A program made the position numbers and the translations under genes. A stretch of DNA of 64,000 nucleotides from Desulfurococcales archaeon (GTDB lineage Archaea; Thermoproteota; Thermoprotei_A; Sulfolobales; Acidilobaceae): the NCBI GenBank assembly GCA_015521115.1, contig WAOT01000014.1:29688-93687 (forward strand), given 5' to 3'. Every line of letters begins with the position of its first letter. The first letter of the stretch is position 1. The notes under the pieces are model-generated. The model saw only the letters and a list, made by a program, of their open reading frames with translations. It was not told the DNA's origin and searched no databases. Shown one piece after another: positions 8,336 to 17,143 of the stretch.

Positions 8336-9506
8336 CCCCGCCCGCCCTCGAGAGGGCCTCCATCATATACTCTTCGAGCTCTTGCCTGGCGGGTATGTGG
8401 GGCATCTCGCCTGTCCCATACACGTCGACTGCATACGCTATTGTCTCCCTAGTCGTCTTTATGATATCATCGAGTGTCTCTCCCGAGAATACTAGCCTTC
8501 CCTCTTCGACTGCTATGTTACCCGCAACGCTTACCAGCCTCGGTAAGCCTCCGCCCCCCAAAACCTTCTTCAAAGAGCCATCGTACGCTATAATATCACC
8601 TGCATATGGTATGCCGTAGTCCTCATACCCCCCTACGGTAGCTTTGAATAGGACTTCCCCCTCTACCCCCTTGTACAGCTTCAATATAAACGGAATCTGT
8701 GACCCCGTGGTGCCGATGAGGTGTGGCCAGTCACTGCCGAAGCTTGTTATCCTGTTAAAGTCGTCTAATATCCTACGGTATAGGACAGCGTTCGACCCTG
8801 GGCACGAGGAGCACCGTGCACCTACATCCCTATAATCATCATCAAGGCAGTGCACAGCTATCAAGCTCAGGTTATCGAGACAACAGGCATAGGATAGGAA
8901 ATCCCTCTTCTCACTAACTCCCTCACTAAGATGCATCCCAAGCGGTGCACGCATTCTAACCGCTAACCTCATCGACTCAGAGATGAAGTCTGGCCCGCCG
9001 TAGGCTAGGCTATGCACGAAGACGCCGACCCTCAGTAGGTCGTCCCTCATGAATTTCCTGTACCTATCGAATAACGCCTCGAGTTCCGAGGGCGATACCC
9101 ATCCCTTCCTCTTCATTACCGTGGGTAGTACGACTAGTCTAGGCCTCACAGGTAGCTTAATGAAGGCCTTCAAATTAGCCTCAAACCTCCCAGTAAATGC
9201 TATCAATGTCGTCCCTTCGAGAAGAGCACGTTTGAGAGCTAGCTCGGCCAGGGCGGAGGATAACCCTATATCGGCTCTTATAGCAGCTTCATCAACATTT
9301 AGCTCTCTCAGCAGGAGCCACTCATAGCTGCTACTCCAGTACAATCCATGCCTGAGCCCTGCGTCTATTACTTGTGGGTGTGCGTGGGTATCGCTGAAGC
9401 CCGGCAGGATTACAACATCGTAGTAAGTGTCTATGGGGAAGGGGATAGAGAAGCCCTCCTTAACCCTCCCCCTGATAACGGCGATATCCGCCTCTAGGGT
9501 CGGCAA
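8295..9506 (-). CDS. Amidohydrolase-superfamily metal-dependent hydrolase
   Basis: A 403-residue cyclic amidohydrolase/deaminase-type enzyme. The metal site is visible as GFSDTHAHP (HxH, about residues 38-41), MHLSEG (about 195), AVHC (about 220) and FGSDWPH (the late Asp, about 259). A small beta domain comes from the two ends of the chain (LEADIAVIRGRV and the segment after residue 300). These are features of the ATZ/TRZ and guanine-deaminase branch, but the substrate cannot be named. It is divergent from the CoA-disulfide reductase gene; a TATA-like TCTTTATC on the + strand near 9520 lies in the shared promoter. Confidence 0.8.
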   Translation of the reverse strand: MPTLEADIAVIRGRVKEGFSIPFPIDTYYDVVILPGFSDTHAHPQVIDAGLRHGLYWSSSYEWLLLRELNVDEAAIRADIGLSSALAELALKRALLEGTTLIAFTGRFEANLKAFIKLPVRPRLVVLPTVMKRKGWVSPSELEALFDRYRKFMRDDLLRVGVFVHSLAYGGPDFISESMRLAVRMRAPLGMHLSEGVSEKRDFLSYACCLDNLSLIAVHCLDDDYRDVGARCSSCPGSNAVLYRRILDDFNRITSFGSDWPHLIGTTGSQIPFILKLYKGVEGEVLFKATVGGYEDYGIPYAGDIIAYDGSLKKVLGGGGLPRLVSVAGNIAVEEGRLVFSGETLDDIIKTTRETIAYAVDVYGTGEMPHIPARQELEEYMMEALSRAGGVKVEVGGAARKRV

Positions 9507-9658
9507 TCACACCACCCACTAGTCTTTATCTAAGGACAGTCTACAGCTAGACTTAATAAGACAAGCAATTGAACCTCAACGCAGCACATTCACTATACTT
9601 GCTAACACCTAAAATCCTAAACGCTAGAGATAGATCTCAACCCAGCGGGGATGCAGTC

Positions 9659-11044
9659 ATGACAAGGGTAGTCATTATTGGTGGTGGCGCCGCGGGAATG
9701 GCGGCTGCCTCTCGTGTAAAGAGGCTCAGGAAAGACTTTGACGTTGTTGTATTCGAGAGAACGCCATATGTTAGCTTCGCACTCTGCGGGATCCCATACC
9801 TTGCGGGGTGTACAGTCAAGACTTTAGACGAACTCCTCTACTATCCTCCCGAGTTCTTCGTGAAGAAGAGGGGCATAGACCTTAGGCTGAGGACGAAAGT
9901 AACCAAGATCGACCCCAGCGGTAAGACCTTAACCTATAAGAACCTAGAAACAGGAGAAGAAGGCGAGCTCGAATGGGACTACCTAGTCCTGGCTCCCGGT
10001 GCTAGAAGCAGGGCACCCGAGATATGGCCAGAGATTAAGGAGCTTGAAAACGTCTTCTACATAACACACTTAGACAGTGGTGAGAGGATAAGGAGCTATG
10101 CCCTCAAACTCAAGCACGGATCAAAGGCTGTGATAGTCGGGGCCGGGTATGTCGGCCTTGAGATGGCAGAGAACCTGTCCAACCTAGGCATGAAAGTTAC
10201 GGTTGTCGAAGCACTCCCTCACGTAGCCCCCAGGACACTAGATCCTGATTATGCTGAGATCGTTGAACAACACCTGAAGGAGAAAGGCGTAGAGGTGATA
10301 ACAGGGGCTCCAGTCAAAGAATTTAAGGCGGTGAACGGGAAGGCTAAGGCGATTGTCACTGATAAAGGCGAGATCGAAGGCGATCTCTTCGTTGTCGGTG
10401 TCGGTATAAGACCCAACACAGAGCTGGCCCAACAGATAGGTGCCAGAATAGGTGAAACAGGAGCAATATGGGTAGATGAGAAGCTCAGGACATCAGTGAA
10501 AGACGTCTACGCGGTCGGTGACGCCGTAGAACATACAGACATTGTGACAGGAAGAAGGGTCTGGAGACCCTTCGCCCCAGTAGCGAACAAGATGGGCTAT
10601 ATAGCGGGTTCAGTTATCGCGGGTAGAGACGCTGTCTTCATGGGTAGCGTTGGGACGAGCACGTTTAAGACGTTCGACATGGTTGTCGCTAGAACAGGTC
10701 TCTCCGCAGAGGAGGCTAAGAAACTTGGATATAATGTGGAGGTCGCAAGTCTCGAGGGCTACACAAAAGCACACTACATACCCGGCCGCACCAAGGTCTA
10801 CCTTAGAGTTATAGCAGATACTGACACAGGAAGACTCCTAGGAGCCCAGAGCGTTGGAGCCACGGAGACCGTACTGTGGAGGATTAACGTGATAGCCTCC
10901 CTACTAACGGTAAAGGCTACCGTCTGGGATCTCTTCTTCTCAGACATAGGCTACGCTCCACCGCTCGCCCCAGTCTGGGATCCCCTCATAATAGCTGCAA
11001 GACTCCTCATGAGAAAGCTAGGGGAGAGACCGAGAAAACAGTAA
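9659..11044 (+). CDS. cdr: CoA-disulfide reductase / NAD(P)H oxidase family
   Basis: A flavoprotein of the pyridine nucleotide-disulfide oxidoreductase family that keeps coenzyme A (or sulfur/polysulfide substrates) reduced with NAD(P)H. The FAD-binding VVIIGGGAAGMAAASR is at the very N-terminus. The single redox cysteine is in SFALCGIPYLAG (about residue 43). The NAD(P)H-binding VIVGAGYVGLEMAENL is at about 155, and VYAVGDAVEH is the second FAD motif. ATG 9659 is chosen because the GGG motif then sits at the usual distance. A TTG at 9569 would add 30 unrelated residues. Confidence 0.88.
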   Translation: MTRVVIIGGGAAGMAAASRVKRLRKDFDVVVFERTPYVSFALCGIPYLAGCTVKTLDELLYYPPEFFVKKRGIDLRLRTKVTKIDPSGKTLTYKNLETGEEGELEWDYLVLAPGARSRAPEIWPEIKELENVFYITHLDSGERIRSYALKLKHGSKAVIVGAGYVGLEMAENLSNLGMKVTVVEALPHVAPRTLDPDYAEIVEQHLKEKGVEVITGAPVKEFKAVNGKAKAIVTDKGEIEGDLFVVGVGIRPNTELAQQIGARIGETGAIWVDEKLRTSVKDVYAVGDAVEHTDIVTGRRVWRPFAPVANKMGYIAGSVIAGRDAVFMGSVGTSTFKTFDMVVARTGLSAEEAKKLGYNVEVASLEGYTKAHYIPGRTKVYLRVIADTDTGRLLGAQSVGATETVLWRINVIASLLTVKATVWDLFFSDIGYAPPLAPVWDPLIIAARLLMRKLGERPRKQ

Positions 11045-11076
11045 AGACAGCCGTCCAACATTTTCCCTTAACGGAA

Positions 11077-11156
11077 GGGCCGCGGCCCCCCGCTCCGCGG
11101 GGAGACCCCCGACAGGGGGTGCAATGACCCGGAGCCGGCTTCTACGCGGCCCGACA
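11077..11156 (+). ncRNA. Probable H/ACA-type guide RNA
   Basis: The stretch between two convergent genes folds well. GGGCCGCG (11077-11084) pairs with CGCGGCCC (11145-11152). Inside it, GCTCcgCGGG pairs with CCCGGAGC, and CCCCC-GACA-GGGGG caps the stem with unpaired GAGA and TGCAATGA flanks that resemble a K-turn. An ACA triplet follows the closing stem immediately (11154-11156), about 15 bases after the inner stem, the spacing expected for archaeal H/ACA pseudouridylation guides. The target is not assigned. It could instead be a terminator-like structure. Confidence 0.45.
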
Positions 11157-11164
11157 CAAACGAT

Positions 11165-11587
11165 TTATTCTAAACCCCCTATGGCGAGGCTCACGTAGAC
11201 CGTGTCACCGTCACGTAGTCTAAGCGTTTCTCTAAGGTACTTGTCTGAAATGACCTCAACCACATCACCCTTGTAAACCGTTATCTCCGGCTTGACACCA
11301 TAAGCTGGGAGACCGTTGACATAGAGTGGGTAAACGACTACCCTAGCGAGCTTTGCCCCTTCAACAGGGGGAGGGTTGACTATGATCTTGGGAACAAGCC
11401 TGAGGCAATCGTTGAAAACATCTACATACTTCGGAGCAAGCCTTATATTAAGGGTTCCCGGGTAAGGTGTGAAACCTAAAGCTTTCCTAAACATTTTGGC
11501 GTAGATGCTCACATAAAATGAACCCTCTCCCCTACCGCTGAAGACCTGCCCCGGAAACCCCCTAGCACATTGTTCTTCCATTGACAT
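11165..11587 (-). CDS. ribK: CTP-dependent riboflavin kinase (DUF120)
   Basis: Phosphorylates riboflavin to FMN using CTP rather than ATP, the archaeal form of the enzyme. Family motifs visible are GRGEGSFYVSIY (nucleotide-binding glycine-rich segment), GFTPYPGTLNIRL (PGTLN metal/phosphate motif) and a C-terminal DGDTVYVSL. ATG 11587 is preferred because GCGGTGG lies 7 bases upstream and the resulting 140 residues fit the family. The longer frame from 11671 would overlap the divergent gene's start and add residues with no family match. Confidence 0.85.
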   Translation of the reverse strand: MSMEEQCARGFPGQVFSGRGEGSFYVSIYAKMFRKALGFTPYPGTLNIRLAPKYVDVFNDCLRLVPKIIVNPPPVEGAKLARVVVYPLYVNGLPAYGVKPEITVYKGDVVEVISDKYLRETLRLRDGDTVYVSLAIGGLE

Positions 11588-11677
11588 TACAGTCCACCGC
11601 TCATAACGGGATGGGAGCCCCCGTAAACCCTTAAAATTGAGGGTCTCAGCCTCTTCTGTCTCCAGGTGCATGGTGCG

Positions 11678-12874
11678 ATGAGAGCCAAGCGGAGGATTAC
11701 ACTTGGAGCATTAGTGGTCGCACTACTCCTAGTATCGGTACCACCCCTCGCTAACCCAGCCAGCGCGCAAGAAACCCAACAGGCATTGAGGCTCACCCAC
11801 ATTCTAGTGAATAACACTATAGAGGTAAACACGACATTCTACGACCTCAAATATGACGCTAGAGAGGGTGGTATAACATACCTCAGAATAAGAGACGACT
11901 TTGGCGTGGAAAATACCCTCATAACGCCAAACGCTACGAAGCCCCTCTTACAGGTCACGGTAAATAATACGGTATTAAATAATGGTAACCTCACAATAGT
12001 CGGGGAAATGCCTGATAGAATGCTCGTGCTAAGCGCCTCCTACACCACGCCCCAGGGGGAGAGCATTGAGGTTATGCTTACCCTCTACAGCTGGACACCA
12101 CTAATAAGCGTCTCGATACTAGCCAACTCCTCAATGCCTAACACGGAGATATCACTTGTAGCCTACAACTTCACCGATAATATTACCTCAGTTAAGAGAG
12201 TCTACCTCTACAGGTCTGGATCGAACATAAGCAAGATGCTCGTCCAGGGAGTTGGAGAGTACCAGATCCCCGAGGGGCAGGAACCCATAGTCCTAGGATC
12301 AGCTACCATTAGGGGCAATGCCACACAAAACCAGACAGCTAACGCTAGCTTACTCTTCTTCTACGGGACACACTTTATAGAGGGGCTCCCAACTAAGTTC
12401 GCCTACACCACATTGGGCTCGACCTCGGGCACTAACGAGACCTTCGACGAAATAACAATATATTATAATAATACTAATAATATAAAATTTGACTTTATGG
12501 CTGCCAGCTACATATACGCTATAACACTCTCCCCACCCTTCCCCCTAGCCCTGGATGCCGCTTTCAACATAGACAACTACCTCTTCAACTCTACACGTAT
12601 TGGAAAGACTATAAGCGAACTAAACAATAGAATAACGGGACTCAACAACCAGATAACAAATCTCTCAGAAAGGATCCAGCAGTTGAACGACAACCTATCG
12701 TACTGTGAGGGTCAAATAGACCACTACAAGCAGGAGGTTCTGAAATGGAAGAACTCTACGCTACAGTGTGAGAGCCTGAGGAAGAAGACTGGGCTCGTTG
12801 AGATAGGCGTATTCATTATAGGAGTCATTCTGGGCGTGATTGCGGGAGCATATCTGATTTCATATAGAAAATAA
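11678..12874 (+). CDS. Secreted, membrane-anchored coiled-coil surface protein
   Basis: A protein of 398 residues with a signal peptide (RAKRRITLGALVVALLLVS, ending near ASAQ), a long Asn/Thr-rich beta-type domain with many NxT/NxS sequons, then a coiled coil (LNNRITGLNNQITNLSERIQ, about 305-345) and a single C-terminal membrane helix ending ISYRK. This is the layout of archaeal cell-surface proteins fixed by a C-terminal anchor. No enzymatic motif or named family is recognised. ATG 11678 gives the cleaner signal peptide; a GTG at 11666 would add four residues. Confidence 0.7.
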   Translation: MRAKRRITLGALVVALLLVSVPPLANPASAQETQQALRLTHILVNNTIEVNTTFYDLKYDAREGGITYLRIRDDFGVENTLITPNATKPLLQVTVNNTVLNNGNLTIVGEMPDRMLVLSASYTTPQGESIEVMLTLYSWTPLISVSILANSSMPNTEISLVAYNFTDNITSVKRVYLYRSGSNISKMLVQGVGEYQIPEGQEPIVLGSATIRGNATQNQTANASLLFFYGTHFIEGLPTKFAYTTLGSTSGTNETFDEITIYYNNTNNIKFDFMAASYIYAITLSPPFPLALDAAFNIDNYLFNSTRIGKTISELNNRITGLNNQITNLSERIQQLNDNLSYCEGQIDHYKQEVLKWKNSTLQCESLRKKTGLVEIGVFIIGVILGVIAGAYLISYRK

Positions 12875-12894
12875 ATTTATGAATAAAAATAATG

Positions 12895-14277
12895 TTATTC
12901 TTCTACTACTAATATCCTTATGAGGCGCCCAATATCCTCTATATCCTCTAACTTCCAGGCACGTGCTAGGAATTCTCTTGCCTTGCCCTCGGGGATGAGG
13001 CCACTTGTAATTTTGAGGAACTTCTTCTCTACATCGCTTCTGCTCATTGGGTTCTTGAAGTGGCCCGGCGGGTATATGGACTCCTCTTCAACTACTCTCC
13101 CGTCTTTGAATTTTATGATTATCTTGTTTCCTATGCCTTCAGGGTAGATCTCATCATACTTAGGGTTAACCTCTATTGTCATCTTCTTCATGAGCTTCCT
13201 TACATCCTGGGCAAGGTATCTTTGCGGTTTGAACGTGTCGATCCAGATCTTCCCGTCTATGAGCGCTGCAGCTGTGATATAGGGTAGGCTGTGGTCTGCG
13301 GTCTCTCTAGTCTTTGGATCCCATTTTTCGGGGTCTTTCACTATGATCTTGTAACTTACAGTGAACGTCTCGACCTTAACGCTCTCGACCTGATCGGGGT
13401 CTATTCTCCCGACTTTGTCCACGATCTTGAGTGCTGCCTCGACTGCGGACATCGAGTGATACTCTACGGGCCAGTACTTTATGCTTGTCTTCATTAGCCT
13501 GTAACCGTCCTTTCCTAGTGGTGGGAGCTCGAACTTCTCCCCGTTTAATGCCACATTGAAGAATCCGAACTCTCCCTCAAAAACCGGCTTCGGCCCTGTC
13601 ATGCCCTTCCATGCTAGGAGGGCTGCGAAGAGCCCGTTCCTGGACGCGTGGGCTGCTGCGCAACCCTTCCACATGCTAAGCTCTCCAGCCCTAGTCTGGC
13701 GGAGGGCTAGGCTGGTGTTAGTAGCTATGTTTATCGCCTCCTCAGTCTTGTCAACGTCGAGTCCCAAGACCTTCGCCGCACCAGCAGCGGAGCCTATGTT
13801 AATGTAGACGGTGTGATCCCATCCTCTACCCCTAACACTATATGCGTCTGCCAGCGCTCCTATGATCTCGTACGCGGCAACTATACCCTCAATGACCCTC
13901 TCGGGAGGAGCATCAACTATCTCTGCTGCCGCGATAATAGCGGGGATAGAGTCGCTTGGGTGTAGTGCCTCCTTAGAGAGGTATGTGTCGTTGAAGTCGA
14001 AGTACCTGCAGGCGCACCCGTTAGCGAAGTCTACAAGGTCGGCAGTGCCCCTCTTCCTTGTACCCCATATTGTTGCTGGAATGCGTGTAGCAGAGGAGGA
14101 CTCTGCCAGCCACCTAGCGATCTTAACCGGCTCCTCATAGAAGGCTCCAACCGCGACGCCGACCGTGTCAATGAACCTCTTCTTGACCTCCTCTATGACC
14201 TCATCTGGGATATCTTTTATTGATAGGGAGACAACCCATTCGGCGATCCTCCTGGCTATAGTCTTCTCGAACAACAC
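12895..14277 (-). CDS. MmgE/PrpD family protein (2-methylcitrate dehydratase-like)
   Basis: A 460-residue member of the MmgE/PrpD family, which includes 2-methylcitrate dehydratase of propionate breakdown and cis-aconitate decarboxylase. Family signatures are VKKRFIDTVGVAVGA near the start, the conserved KGCAAAHASRNGLFAALLA (about residue 205), KYWPVEYHSMSAVEAAL (about 275) and ETADHSLPYITAAALIDG (about 325). No methylcitrate synthase or methylisocitrate lyase is in view, so the substrate is uncertain. It is convergent with the secreted-protein gene, 20 bases apart. Confidence 0.85.
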   Translation of the reverse strand: MLFEKTIARRIAEWVVSLSIKDIPDEVIEEVKKRFIDTVGVAVGAFYEEPVKIARWLAESSSATRIPATIWGTRKRGTADLVDFANGCACRYFDFNDTYLSKEALHPSDSIPAIIAAAEIVDAPPERVIEGIVAAYEIIGALADAYSVRGRGWDHTVYINIGSAAGAAKVLGLDVDKTEEAINIATNTSLALRQTRAGELSMWKGCAAAHASRNGLFAALLAWKGMTGPKPVFEGEFGFFNVALNGEKFELPPLGKDGYRLMKTSIKYWPVEYHSMSAVEAALKIVDKVGRIDPDQVESVKVETFTVSYKIIVKDPEKWDPKTRETADHSLPYITAAALIDGKIWIDTFKPQRYLAQDVRKLMKKMTIEVNPKYDEIYPEGIGNKIIIKFKDGRVVEEESIYPPGHFKNPMSRSDVEKKFLKITSGLIPEGKAREFLARAWKLEDIEDIGRLIRILVVEE

Positions 14278-14371
14278 TCATCCCCCATCCACAATTCGTG
14301 TCTACATTTAGTTGCCGCCTCCCACATTATAACCTACACATGGGGGAACCCATAGACAGGGGTTCGATAGA

Positions 14372-15397
14372 GTGCCGATGGAGTACCTTAGCGACCCTGT
14401 GAGGCTCGCCCAGAGAGCTCTGGGAGTACGTGTCCCGCTAGAGGATCTCTTATCCGAGGAGAAGGTCATAAAATCTGCCGAGAACATCCTTGCATCCATA
14501 ATCAGGGATTCTAAACTCCCCGTAGTTGACGGGACACTTCTAGACAAAGCTCTAGCGTTCCACGCATCTATGGCTATAGCTGCTGCCACAAGGAACGCTA
14601 TTGTAATGAAGAGGTTAGCGGATGCTATCTTTGAGGACGCATTACAGCAATTAGAGCGGGCCAGCGAGGACGAGCTACTGCGGCTAGCGCGATGGCTTGG
14701 TCTACCACTCGAGAGGGGGGACGAGTATCTAGAGTGGCTAGTAGAGCCTTCGGGAAGGGTGCTAAAGCTCCTCTTGCAGTATTCAATACCTGTTGAAAGG
14801 TATCTCGAGCTTGTTGCGCCAATCGACGATGCTACACTGCACCTATCTAATTCGTTCTTGAAAAAGGGGCTTGTATACTTGGATCGCAGTAGGCTCGCAC
14901 TATTAACCTCTTATGCTATAAAATTGAAAATTGTTAATAAAATAGAAGAATATAGAAATATTGAAAATAAAGTTATAAGGGAGGCTGCGATGCGGGTACT
15001 CGCTATACTCTCAACTCAACGGGTTAGAGACAGGATCAGAATCGAAACCCTCCCCAGCTGTATTAGGAGGGTCATTGAGAACGGGGCTAAGACCGACGAA
15101 GAAGTTTACACGCTACTCGCCTTCCTACACTATATCAAGCCAACACCCCACGATATAGAGGAGATACTCGTTAGGTCAGGGATCGCGCCCTTAAGCGCTG
15201 CGGAGAATATTGCCCACGCTCTACTCGCTATATCAACTAAGACTTTCACTCCTTACAAGTGCAGTTCTGAGCCAGGAAGAATAGCGTGTCCTGAGGGGTG
15301 TGAGGGCCTCTTGAAAGAGTACTACTCTAATCTGAACCGCAGGGCCCGGGCTCAGAGGAGATCTCCTGGGAGAAGAGGTTCAGCCTCTCACGGTTGA
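14372..15397 (+). CDS. priL: DNA primase large subunit PriL
   Basis: The regulatory, iron-sulfur subunit of the archaeal replicative primase, which works with PriS to lay RNA primers. The 341 residues end in the cluster-binding domain: LPSCIRRVIENG supplies the first cysteine (about residue 228), followed by YKCSSEPGRIACPEGC with the other three. HYIKPTPHDIEEILVRSGIAPLSA is the conserved segment between them. The start is GTG 14372 or ATG 14378. The basic tail overlaps the convergent Taw3 gene by 71 bases. PriS is not in this window. Confidence 0.88.
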   Translation: MPMEYLSDPVRLAQRALGVRVPLEDLLSEEKVIKSAENILASIIRDSKLPVVDGTLLDKALAFHASMAIAAATRNAIVMKRLADAIFEDALQQLERASEDELLRLARWLGLPLERGDEYLEWLVEPSGRVLKLLLQYSIPVERYLELVAPIDDATLHLSNSFLKKGLVYLDRSRLALLTSYAIKLKIVNKIEEYRNIENKVIREAAMRVLAILSTQRVRDRIRIETLPSCIRRVIENGAKTDEEVYTLLAFLHYIKPTPHDIEEILVRSGIAPLSAAENIAHALLAISTKTFTPYKCSSEPGRIACPEGCEGLLKEYYSNLNRRARAQRRSPGRRGSASHG

Positions 15398-15956
15398 TCC
15401 CGACGATCTCGTTGGACATGTCTACGAGCCTCTCTATTGAGGAGAGGGAGTTCCTGTATAGTGGAACGCAGTCAAGGATAAGGGGGGAGACTAGCTGTGC
15501 ACTACTCATTAGCTCGACAACTATGCCCGAGACCTCGTTATGTGATATGATGCCGCTATGCTTAAACCCGAACTTCCGCGCCTTCTCTATAAGATACTGG
15601 GCACACTCCAAGCTCTTCACACGTACATGGAAAATGGGTGGGGAAACCTTGAACCAAAGGTAGCAGAAGCTGTTGTTGGACAACGTTCTCAGTACATCTT
15701 CAATTCTTACTTTATCGTGAGTCTTGTATACCACGATTGAGGATTCGTCCCCTCTCTCCCATGGATAGCGGGAGGCGACGATCATAACTCTCCCAATGCA
15801 AGTGCTTGTCGTTGCAAGCTGTGGGAGAGAGTTTAGTTTCTCAAGTATCTCCTCTATGCCAGGATCGAGGTATCCGATATCCCTCTCTCTTAGTAAAGAC
15901 TCGGGGAGCCTGCTCTTGATGTCTTCCCATGCCTCTCTACGCCCCATCCCTCTCAC
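15327..15956 (-). CDS. taw3: Wybutosine-synthesis protein Taw3/TYW3
   Basis: A SAM-dependent N4-methyltransferase in wyosine synthesis on G37 of tRNA-Phe. The family's TSTCIGRV (TSSCSGRI in most) and the WFKVSPPIFHVRVKSLECAQ and FGFKHSGIISH segments are clear in this 209-residue protein. It overlaps the stop of the upstream Trm5-family gene by 4 bases, so the two tRNA-37 enzymes are translated together. The C-terminal 24 codons overlap PriL on the other strand and appear non-conserved. Confidence 0.88.
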   Translation of the reverse strand: MRGMGRREAWEDIKSRLPESLLRERDIGYLDPGIEEILEKLNSLPQLATTSTCIGRVMIVASRYPWERGDESSIVVYKTHDKVRIEDVLRTLSNNSFCYLWFKVSPPIFHVRVKSLECAQYLIEKARKFGFKHSGIISHNEVSGIVVELMSSAQLVSPLILDCVPLYRNSLSSIERLVDMSNEIVGINRERLNLFSQEISSEPGPCGSD

Positions 15957-16816
15957 CCCACTAAGACGTCTAAAACCACTTGATCAGTCCTAGGGCCCAC
16001 CTTCCTTACCCTCCTGGCCAGGTTGAACCTATAGGTGTCTACCCCTAGCTCGTCTAGTCTAGCGGAGAGCTGGGCTCTTGCAATCTCTAGGGGGTTCTCC
16101 CCCTTAGCGTACTTTATGTGAAGGTACACGTGGAGCCATCCCCTCCCATTACTGAGGGCCTTCAGTGCGTAGGGTAGGTAGTCCAGGGCGAGCTCTGGGA
16201 GGGGCATTAGAACTCTGTCGGCTGTGTTTGATAGGGATTCCTCTATCACTTTAGCTGCATCACCTAGAATGGGTTCAACTATGGCGTTAACCTTGTTGAG
16301 AGCGACGTTCTCAACCATAAGCCTATATGCATGGGGGTTGATATCGATACTATATACCTTCTTAGGCCGGGCCTTGCAGGCTATTATGATTGAGAAGAGT
16401 CCTGCTCCCGCGAACATGTTTACGATGACTTCGCCTTCACCTACTAGCTTGGCTATCCTCGCATGCTCATAGTTCAATCTGGGCGTTATGAATACCTTAG
16501 CTATATCAACCTTGAACCTGCATCCGTGCTCTTTATAGATAGTCTCGGTACGTCTCTCACCCGCAAGATGGGTTAGAGACTCACGCACTCTATAAGGCCC
16601 CTCCACGGGAGAAGACGCTAGCCAGACTGACTTGATATATGGTAGCTGCTCTATTAGCCTGCTTGCTATGTTTCTAAGTACGTTCAAGCTGACATAGGGA
16701 GGAGCTTTTATGACCGCTATATCCCCGACTATGTCAATTCTCTTCCATATTCTTGCCGCTAGCTCCTCTCCAGCAACCTCTTTAGCTATTCTCCTGATTA
16801 TCGAACACCTCTTCAA
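15953..16816 (-). CDS. Trm5-family tRNA G37 methyltransferase (or Taw2/Taw22 relative)
   Basis: A class I SAM-dependent enzyme of the Trm5/Taw2 family acting on position 37 of tRNA. The SAM-binding NMFAGAGLFSIIIA (about residue 134), the acidic VYSIDINPHAY strand and VLMPLPE, which replaces the NLP/NPPY motif of Trm5, are visible. m1G37 formation by Trm5 is the first step of wyosine synthesis; Taw2 acts later. The MPLP motif makes Trm5 more likely than Taw2. Overlap with taw3 supports the pathway assignment. Length is 287 residues. Confidence 0.82.
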   Translation of the reverse strand: MKRCSIIRRIAKEVAGEELAARIWKRIDIVGDIAVIKAPPYVSLNVLRNIASRLIEQLPYIKSVWLASSPVEGPYRVRESLTHLAGERRTETIYKEHGCRFKVDIAKVFITPRLNYEHARIAKLVGEGEVIVNMFAGAGLFSIIIACKARPKKVYSIDINPHAYRLMVENVALNKVNAIVEPILGDAAKVIEESLSNTADRVLMPLPELALDYLPYALKALSNGRGWLHVYLHIKYAKGENPLEIARAQLSARLDELGVDTYRFNLARRVRKVGPRTDQVVLDVLVG

Positions 16817-16881
16817 CGCTCTCCCAGCCCCAAACCCCGTTATAGCCCTCTGACTACCAGTAGTGGTGTGGGGTGGGTTGA

Positions 16882-17136
16882 ATGGCCATTGAGGAGACAG
16901 CCAGGCTACTAGAGCTAATAAAAAAGTTGGATCCCCAGCATAGAAAGGTTGCCGACTATTTTATGAAATATGTTAGCGTAGGTGACTTGAGGGCAGTTCT
17001 TGACCTGAAAAAGCTTGGAGTAAGCGATCCTAAGTCTGTAATCGAGGATCTCATAGAATTAGGTATACTTGAGAGGGGCGTGGACTGTTATAACATCTCG
17101 AAACCCCTCCGGGAGTATATCTTTAGAAAACGCTAG
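16882..17136 (+). CDS. Small winged-helix-like protein
   Basis: An 84-residue, mostly helical, charged protein ending in VIEDLIELGILERG then YNISKPLREYIFRKR, a pattern typical of a recognition helix followed by a beta wing in small archaeal winged-helix proteins. The start codon follows GGTGGGTTG. It is divergent from the Trm5 gene. Its target and role are unknown, and DNA binding is inferred from the pattern only. Confidence 0.6.
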   Translation: MAIEETARLLELIKKLDPQHRKVADYFMKYVSVGDLRAVLDLKKLGVSDPKSVIEDLIELGILERGVDCYNISKPLREYIFRKR

Positions 17137-17143
17137 CATCATA

